Assembly: GCA_002633005.1 (NCBI GenBank)
Contig: NMRA01000578.1
Location: 69,298-133,297 of the forward strand
Direction: 5' to 3'
Length of the DNA stretch: 64,000 nt
Source of the DNA: Phoronis australis
Lineage: Eukaryota; Phoronida; Phoronidae
This document shows, piece by piece, positions 57,481 to 64,000 of this stretch. The position numbers and the translations under genes are program-made. The notes beneath the pieces were generated by a model. It had not been told where the DNA came from and searched no databases. It was given only the letters and a program-made list of their open reading frames with translations. The stretch's first letter is position 1; each line of letters starts with the position of its first letter.

Positions 57481-58889
57481 ACGTCGCACTTTTACTGGCA
57501 GGCAGGGCATGATGCCCATTCGTGCAACAAGTGACTTCCCGCAGTTGCTAAACGTTGCCCATGTCAAACCAAGCCATGAGCCTCTGACGAGTCACGGGAA
57601 TTTGGCAACAATGCTTCTAGATTATTTCAACCAGTCCTCGTTCTGTCACCTATAATAATGCATTATTGGCGTTAACTTTTGAAGTTAAAGACAGGTATCA
57701 ACTACAACTCAATATACTCCCTATCTCTTAAATTTGACATTGTGGTCTATAGTGGGTGGGCCGCAGGGTGTCCAAAAAGTACTGACAGTCTGATTTGAAT
57801 GCTTGCACGTGGAATTCGTAAGTCATAAAAGTGGCCCTTACTGATTAGTTTTGCGTTTGTGTACACAAACTAGTTAAAATGTCATTGCTGTGGATTTGGG
57901 AACGTGCACACATCCAAAGTGGATTTACTCTCTTGGGACACTAAGCCCTCGTTCTAATTATCGAATTAACTTTTGTTTACCATGCAAGTATTAGGCCTAT
58001 AACCTTTATCATGCAAACGAGATAAGGCCGCTGAATGACAAATTCGTATGACTTGTGTGACAAGAATAACATATCCTTGTCTACATAATTAGAGAGCAAT
58101 TTTCTAGAAAACAACGAACATTGTTTCCAACGATACCAAATGCTAGATTTATTGTGTAAGCCATGTAACCTTTTAGGCTGGCATGTCCATATATTCAAGT
58201 ACCGAATACAAAGAGAACTATTTATCTTTAATTTGGAACAAATTTAAATGCTATATAGGACCACAGAAAATGTCGGCTCACGGCAGAACATATCTCAGAA
58301 CTTCCTGAATGCATTATATAAGAGCCAGCCCCGGAAATCGCTTTTGCATTATATCCAGGTTCCCATTCATTCCTTTGCTTACGTTCACTAGTAAGACCGA
58401 GCTCAGAGGAATAGGGGTGAACTTTTCAAGTGAAATTATATTTAACACAAATATGCCGGTTTCTACTACTATTTTAAGCTGTCTTATAAAAAGCAATATT
58501 CTACTCTTCTCATACCACACTTTATTCTTTTCATTAACACATTAAGGGACGTTCTTTGCTTGTTTTCACCAGTGACAAGTGGACATATTCTAAAAGTCAT
58601 GAGAATAATATTTTTCAAGATAAGAAATTTCACTTCTTGGGAACGACACTAAAAGAATTCAAATATCGTTGCAAATCACTTTCATGGATACACTAAATTA
58701 AATTCTGTGGGAATTCAAACGAGTGTCATTACTTTTGGGACACTTTGCGCGCGTGCCATAAACTTTGAGTCACTACGTCATACTCGACTAAGGCAGCAAT
58801 CATAAAAACTTACCCAGACCTCGGAGAAAGCATGTGAGCACCCTTTTGGCGACGTCGGCAAAAGTAGAAATACAGACAAAAATCCAATA

Positions 58890-59026
58890 AAAAGAAAGGA
58901 ACTACCAAAATTCGGCGCATGCAAAATTCATAGCTCTGAACGTACCCCGTAAATCTTTGTAAAATGAGGTACACATTCTCAAAAATTCGAGCCCCCTCCC
59001 CATTTTTAGGCTGTGTGCGCGCATGC
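58890..59026 (-). repeat. Dispersed repeat family, copy 3 (inverted)
   Basis: Read on the minus strand: CATGCGCGCACACAGCCTAA, GGCTCGAATTTTTGAGAA, TACGTTCAGAGCTATGAATT and CCGAATTTTGGTA, collinear with copy 2. Confidence 0.6.
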
Positions 59027-59324
59027 AAAGAAGTAACTATACGTCACATGATGTGACCAAAAGATGGCGTTTAAAAACACTAAAAATTCGTACTAAATGT
59101 ATCAGCGTGCTGATTTATAACAGCACAAAAGAGACAAGAGAATATAACAGTTCTGATAGGAGCCATGTTCCATCTTTTTCGAAAAAACAAGCGGCATCTT
59201 GACAACTGAAAGCAGAGCTTAGCTTTCCTTACATGATGTCAGGTCTGCCAAAAACTATGAACAGACACAAAAACATTTCGAACGGGACTAATAAAATTCG
59301 CTGTTATCTTAGTGGAAACCAAAA

Positions 59325-59724
59325 TAACATAAGTAACAGTATAAGAATCAATAAATCGGTTGGACTTGCGGTACGTGGAGATGGCTACGTTGCGTCCTCT
59401 TCTCTAGAGGAGAAAATTGGTTTCGGAGAGGGGTCAAAGAAGCTAACTACGAGAGAATTGAGAATCCTAGCCTCAATGGACAGGGGGGCTGCGGTTTCAC
59501 TTACCTGAGACATGGGATAGGGCGCTGAAGAGAATCCCGCGGAAACTGTACGACAGATCACATGACAAGTCACGTGACAACTCAGTGGCCTGATAAAGTC
59601 CTCGAGAGGAGGACGCAACGTAGCCATCTCCGCGTACCGTAAGTCCAGTAATAGATTTATTGATTCTTATACTATGACCCAACTGGATGACTGAAAACAT
59701 TCATCGTATTAACATAAGTAACAG
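59325..59724. mobile_element. Inverted-repeat element flanked by 15-bp direct repeats
   Basis: TAACATAAGTAACAG occurs perfectly at 59325-59339 and 59710-59724. Inside, a left arm from 59340 (TATAAGAATCAATAAATC, then GGAGATGGCTACGTTGCGTC) is mirrored by a right arm ending at 59671, about 75 bp each with few mismatches. About 38 bp outside the right arm are not mirrored. No ORF of note. The family is unknown. Confidence 0.7.
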
Positions 59725-60135
59725 ATTAGCTATCCGCTAAACCCGCAAAAAGACTGTTGTGATTTAGGCCACGTACCTTTACTAGTTTCTTGCTAATTTT
59801 AGACGATTTCTGAGCTTTATTATTGCTTGAGGCAAAGCTCGACGCCTGAATTACCCGCCAGTTCCAGTCGTTGATCTCGAGCAATACCAAACTGTCCGTT
59901 CGTAGCCAGAAGTTATTTATAATCTGATTACGTACAATTTTGAGACAAACGTGAAGTCCTCTAAATAAAAAAATACTTTTTGATAAAAGGTGGGTTTGTA
60001 GCCTGCACTTAACTTGAATATTGGACCTTACTAGTGTGCCAACATGTAAGTTAACTTTGTTGTGATCTGCGCCACTCTTTGAAGTAAAGATCGATTTCTT
60101 AGCATATACAAAGCAGCATTGAATTTTTTTCTTAC

Positions 60136-60417
60136 CGACCGGAGAGCACTGGTAGACCACACTTAAATATTTGCTGGTTCCCGGACACGGATCACCAAAG
60201 ACGGTATTCACTGCTTTCAGTGAACAGCTACGTTTATTCTGACATCGACACTCGGCGGCGCTAAGTGATGCCAGTGAAGAGCACCCAGTGGTTATATTCG
60301 GCCCACTCTGGCAGATCTTCGTATCGTTGCGACCGTATAGGGCTGACAGAATCTTCAAAGCTCTACCCTTTGTGCACGATAGCGTCATCGTTTGCGATTC
60401 ACATGCCGTCTTCGATT
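60136..60417 (-). CDS. SUEL/rhamnose-binding lectin domain exon
   Basis: On the minus strand, between acceptor tacgacag and donor gtaaga, a 93-codon exon encodes a near-complete galactose/rhamnose-binding lectin (SUEL-type) domain. Landmarks in order: ACESQTMTLSC, ILSALYGRND (YGR motif), a Cys-rich centre (GCSSLASLSAAECRCQNKRS), then VFGDPCPGTSKYLSVVYQC (DPC motif). About nine Cys fit the family's disulfide pattern. Such domains bind L-rhamnose or galactosides and occur in secreted egg lectins and in membrane proteins such as latrophilin-type GPCRs and EVA-1. Neither signal peptide nor further domains were found in the window, so the full protein is unknown. The exon ends in phase 1, common for shuffled extracellular modules; the assumed start gives two bases of a split codon. 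Confidence 0.85.
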
Positions 60418-60642
60418 CTGTCGTACACAAACATAGCTTAAGCTTACCATTGTTGACTTTTTACTATTGAGAACAGATATTTCATTTGCGGAACACGCTT
60501 GAAAACCTGACTAGATGCATCTACGACTTTGAACTTTTTACTTTCAAGTAGACAAAAGACTATGTTGTATTGAGCAACAGTCCGATCGTGCACATAGACA
60601 ACAACAAAACCCATTTATGCATTAATTCCGCATCTTCTGGTG

Positions 60643-60697
60643 GTGGCGGTAGCGATGGTGGAGGTGGTGGTGATGATATATTGGTGGTGGTATTAAT
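60643..60697. repeat. GGT-rich microsatellite
   Basis: An imperfect GGTGGTGGC/GATGGTGGAGGTGGTGGTGAT trinucleotide tract just upstream (minus-strand sense) of the lectin exon. Confidence 0.8.
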
Positions 60698-60699
60698 GT

Positions 60700-63462
60700 G
60701 TATTATTTGCAAACTACGCTATATTTTACATCGTTCGTGATAAGTACTTGCCTGGCAACGGCGAAAGAGAGAAGCACATCGGCAAACACGAGGAGCAGTA
60801 TTCTTTCATTTCCGAAATGGATTTATTTCGCGCTTGTTGTAGGCTGCTTGTCAGGTCATTGTCTGCCAAAATAGAAAGTGGTTTTGTTAACGTTTATAAA
60901 GTTTTATAATTGCATTTGAACGAAGTAGCTCATCACCAAGAGCGCTGTCCGGTCTCTCATACATGACATGTTGCTGAAAAAATTGGAAATTAACATTTGA
61001 GTTGGCCGAAAATATCCTAATAGGCTCAGGTCTATGCTTCACATAATTTGAAAACTGCGCCTCACGACTGGCAACACGCGGCAATGGTAAAAAAATGGGC
61101 AGATCCCAGCCCATTTCGGTTGGCATCAGGTGGCTCATGGGGTAAAGAAAAGGATCGCGACCCATATCAGCTGGCATCAGGTGGTACTGAGAAAGAACAC
61201 GAACTCTGACCTGTTTCAGCTGACCTTATTTGTCTTTTTCTTTTGAAAAAACGATCAATTAGAAACACCTCGTCTTCACGTCAATTTTTAAATAAAAATA
61301 CGGAGCAAACTGAACCAATTGTTCCATCTTTGACTCCATAAAATGTTAAGAGACATTCCACGAGAAAAAGAAATCAAAAAATCACTCTAGGGGTCATCTT
61401 TCAAATTCAGCTTAAAACTTGTGTATGTGATCGTGGTGTGGTTCCGATATAAGAATCACCAATTTTGCAGTTATTGAACTTTTAATTTTTTACCAACAGG
61501 CCTTCAAAGGTTTACAAAGAAAACAACATGTTTTTGCATACCGAAAACAGTAACATATAGATTGTATGCAAGGGAAGAATCAACATGACGGAATTACTAA
61601 GTGGGACAAAAGGACTACCACATAAATTGATATTAATAATTTCCCTGCATTCATCACGTGACGGGATATAAATCCAGAAGCAATTTTGTAGTGTTGAAAG
61701 TGGGCGCCACTTAAATGCTTCTAAAAGCCAGTTTGTGGGGTTGTGGACATTGAAAGATATGTTTATGGATAGATATTGAATGTGTGAACAAATTTTTAGA
61801 AATCTCTTAACTGGGCTTTTTATTTTTTGTTCTAAAAATGCCCCAATGTTGCGTATTCTACATTTTTTAAACAAATGCTTTGTAGCTTCATTACATTTAA
61901 ATTGATTTCAAGAATTAATTCACGAGAATCAACATTGTACGGACCATAATGCTGTCTGACATGTCCATGTTACCATTTCACCCATTGAGTGTTCGTAACT
62001 TACCGTGGGTCAGAGGTTATGTAGGCAAAAGTGATGACACATTTGCCTGGTGCCAATGCCCAAAGCGACTGACGCCCTCAGAGGCAATTTTTAGACTGAC
62101 ATGAATAATTGATGTGATTTTTAATGAAATATTCCGATTTGTGCACTATTTCAAGGCTTTTATTTGTGAACATTTCTTTTGAATCAAGGGCTCGAGATTG
62201 TATGAAGCGGTCGAACTGAAAACTATTCTTTCACTTTGAAGACACAAGCCTACATCACAGGAAAGGCATCGAAGTCTGAAATACAAAAATGAAATAATTA
62301 ATCAAAATCATTGTGCATTCAAGAGTTATAGCTTTTTATGTGTCAAATTTTGACCCATTACTTTGATCACGTGGGCCATCTTGCGATATCAGCGGGATAG
62401 GCTACAAGATTGACAGTGCTTAAACTTGATTTTTACAAATATTCTAGCAGTAAAATTTAGTGACACATGTCCTTAACTACCATTTTGTTCAACCCAGGAG
62501 TTTATGCCAGAATTTAATCACGCAAGTGTAACTTATTGAGTGGTTATAGTGCTCACAATTCACGTTGGACAACATGGCGACTCTTTTGAACTGAAAGGCA
62601 CGTTTAACCGGCTACATTGTCATCGGTGAAGATTTAACTTTAAAACATTTGTAGACACAATGCTACAAAAAAAAAAAACGTTTTGAACGATTTTCTGGTA
62701 CGCGTGTCATAACTATTATGAATCTTCTATTTGTTTCAATGTGAAGTGCCCATTCAATTCCACTCTGCCAAAAATACTGTTGAAATTGCTTTGAAATCGT
62801 TTTTTGTTTGAAAGTCAATTTCTGTTCAAGGTATGATTATGTGTCACAACAGAACATATTTCTCTAAATTTTTTGCATGAACTATGCGTTTGATTCATGT
62901 TTTGCTACTAGTTACTTTTTACTTCAAGATATATATCAAAGCAAGAATGTGTGAAAAATCTTACTTGACTTACAGAAATTATTTACATTTGGTTTATGAA
63001 GTGGGAAGCGTGCTGAAATCTTTCTGCTGCATAGCTTCATATTTTTTGTTATCACTCTTGTCAAATTCTAGTTTAAGGAGGAAAGCTTTTATGGTACTCA
63101 GTCACCATGGTAGCAATTATGAATATCTACTTTCATACTTACCGTGAGATTGGTTCAGCCTGTATTGCTGAAATTTTCCTAATCACATTCTAAATTACTT
63201 ATTGTGGCGAAAAGACGTATTATTTTTTTACTGAGATCACTTTGCTAGGTGGGCTAGGGGTAAGCCTTAGCTACGATGAAATTTTTAAACCCATGTGTCC
63301 AATGTTTTCAAGAGATGTCATTTTATCTCTTATGTGAGTGTGACAACAATTGACAAAATCTGATTTGGGTGAAATCGCCTGAACGATTAGCATCCTGTAA
63401 AATAACAAATCTCAGATTAAATTGACTTTATACATTTTACGTAATGTTTATCAGGTAATAAG
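60700..63462. other. Intergenic/intronic, nothing firmly recognised
   Basis: AT-rich. Around 61050-61210 on the minus strand ACCTGATGCCA(G/A)C is repeated twice about 35 bp apart, a short local duplication. No exon or RNA gene supported. Confidence 0.4.
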
Positions 63463-63567
63463 ATGGATGTCACCAGGGCACAGCACGAGTTACCAGCTGG
63501 CGGGGGCACAGGTTACCATATGAACGGTTTCCAAAGTGTTAAAACAGACACTGGTGTGACAGCCCAG
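63463..63567 (+). CDS. Candidate first coding exon of a downstream gene
   Basis: Acceptor tttatcag at 63454 is followed by an in-frame stop, ATG at 63463 and 35 codons (MDVTRAQHELPAGGGTGYHM, NGFQSVKTDTGVTAQ) up to donor gttaga, phase 0. The GC content and codon use look coding against an AT-rich background. I do not recognise the protein; the rest of the gene would lie beyond 64000. Confidence 0.45.
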
Positions 63568-64000
63568 GTTAGACTAAGTCGAAAACATGCATGTAAATAA
63601 TATTAGTTTTTAGAAGTAAGAAGTGGAAAACTAAAACGAGGCTGGAGTGCAGGACGAAAACGACGTTTTGATACTAAACAAAAGTCATCCTCAGGTGCAA
63701 TAGGGACAGAAAACAAAATATAGTAACAGAGTGTATTAGATTTTAATCTAAAATTAAAGTCGTTTTCAAACATGCATGTGCCATCGTATCCTCGCTGGAA
63801 ACGTTTTGACCAAATTTCTTGAAATTTCACCAAAGATGGATTGCTACCTACGACGTCATACTACTTCCGGAGAATAGAATGGCTGGAAACCTGATGTCCC
63901 GTCATCAGTCGGTGACAAAGGACTGTAGAGTGCAGTCCGAAACGTACGAACTCTTAACTCTTTAGTCTCTAAGTAAGTTGATCTTACTAAAACCATACCT

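Noticed and set aside
59590-59640. Hammerhead-ribozyme-like string: CTGAT, a GTCCTC/GAGGAC stem, then GCAACG
   Set aside because: The conserved GA of CTGATGA and the GAAA box are both altered, and no closing stems with a cleavage triplet were found. Probably chance within the inverted-repeat arm.
1-64000. CRISPR array, operon or bacterial-type system
   Set aside because: All recognised genes are spliced metazoan genes; the tandem repeats lack unique spacers.

Overview
This window is eukaryotic nuclear DNA from a metazoan. Short, well-bounded exons with GT-AG (and one GC-AG) splice sites are scattered through AT-rich introns that carry tandem repeats, SINE-like and DNA-transposon-like pieces. 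An assembly gap of Ns lies at 38554-38915 and one ambiguous base at 6964. Protein similarity to vertebrate HELZ, LDAF1 and YARS2, a sea-urchin-egg-lectin (SUEL) exon and decayed non-LTR retrotransposons suit a marine invertebrate, perhaps an invertebrate deuterostome. The sequence alone does not fix the species.

Layout. (1) 1-33155, + strand: a HELZ-type RNA helicase gene lacking only its extreme 5' end. I could place 21 coding exons (about 1,668 residues): TPR-like N-terminus, a C2H2-type finger, a CCCH finger, an SF1/UPF1-like helicase core, a PAM2 motif and a long disordered tail ending FYQYF, followed by a 3' UTR of about 2.6 kb. Its introns hold most of the repeats, including a 1.3-kb Helitron/Helentron-like non-autonomous element. 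(2) 34155-37326, - strand: a two-coding-exon gene for a 161-residue LDAF1/promethin-type lipid-droplet protein, tail-to-tail with HELZ. (3) 37327-38367: a head-to-head promoter region with a palindromic E-box. (4) 38368-50710, + strand: a complete 13-coding-exon mitochondrial tyrosyl-tRNA synthetase (YARS2) gene, 468 residues, with a 17-nt coding first exon and one GC-AG intron. (5) 50715-60135: mostly repeats and retrotransposon remains, with two weak orphan-exon candidates. (6) 60136-60417, - strand: one SUEL/rhamnose-binding-lectin exon of a larger gene. (7) 63463-63567, + strand: a candidate first coding exon of a gene that leaves the window.

The three recognised genes are not a pathway. 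HELZ acts on mRNA (poly(A)-binding protein and CCR4-NOT contacts), LDAF1 works with seipin on lipid droplets, and YARS2 charges mitochondrial tRNA-Tyr. No previously undescribed system is evident. The best leads are the extra C2H2 finger in HELZ, the Helentron-like element, the inverted-repeat element at 59325-59724, and the lectin gene. Exon boundaries were set by hand from splice consensus, reading phase and recalled human protein sequences. No alignment or database search was run.
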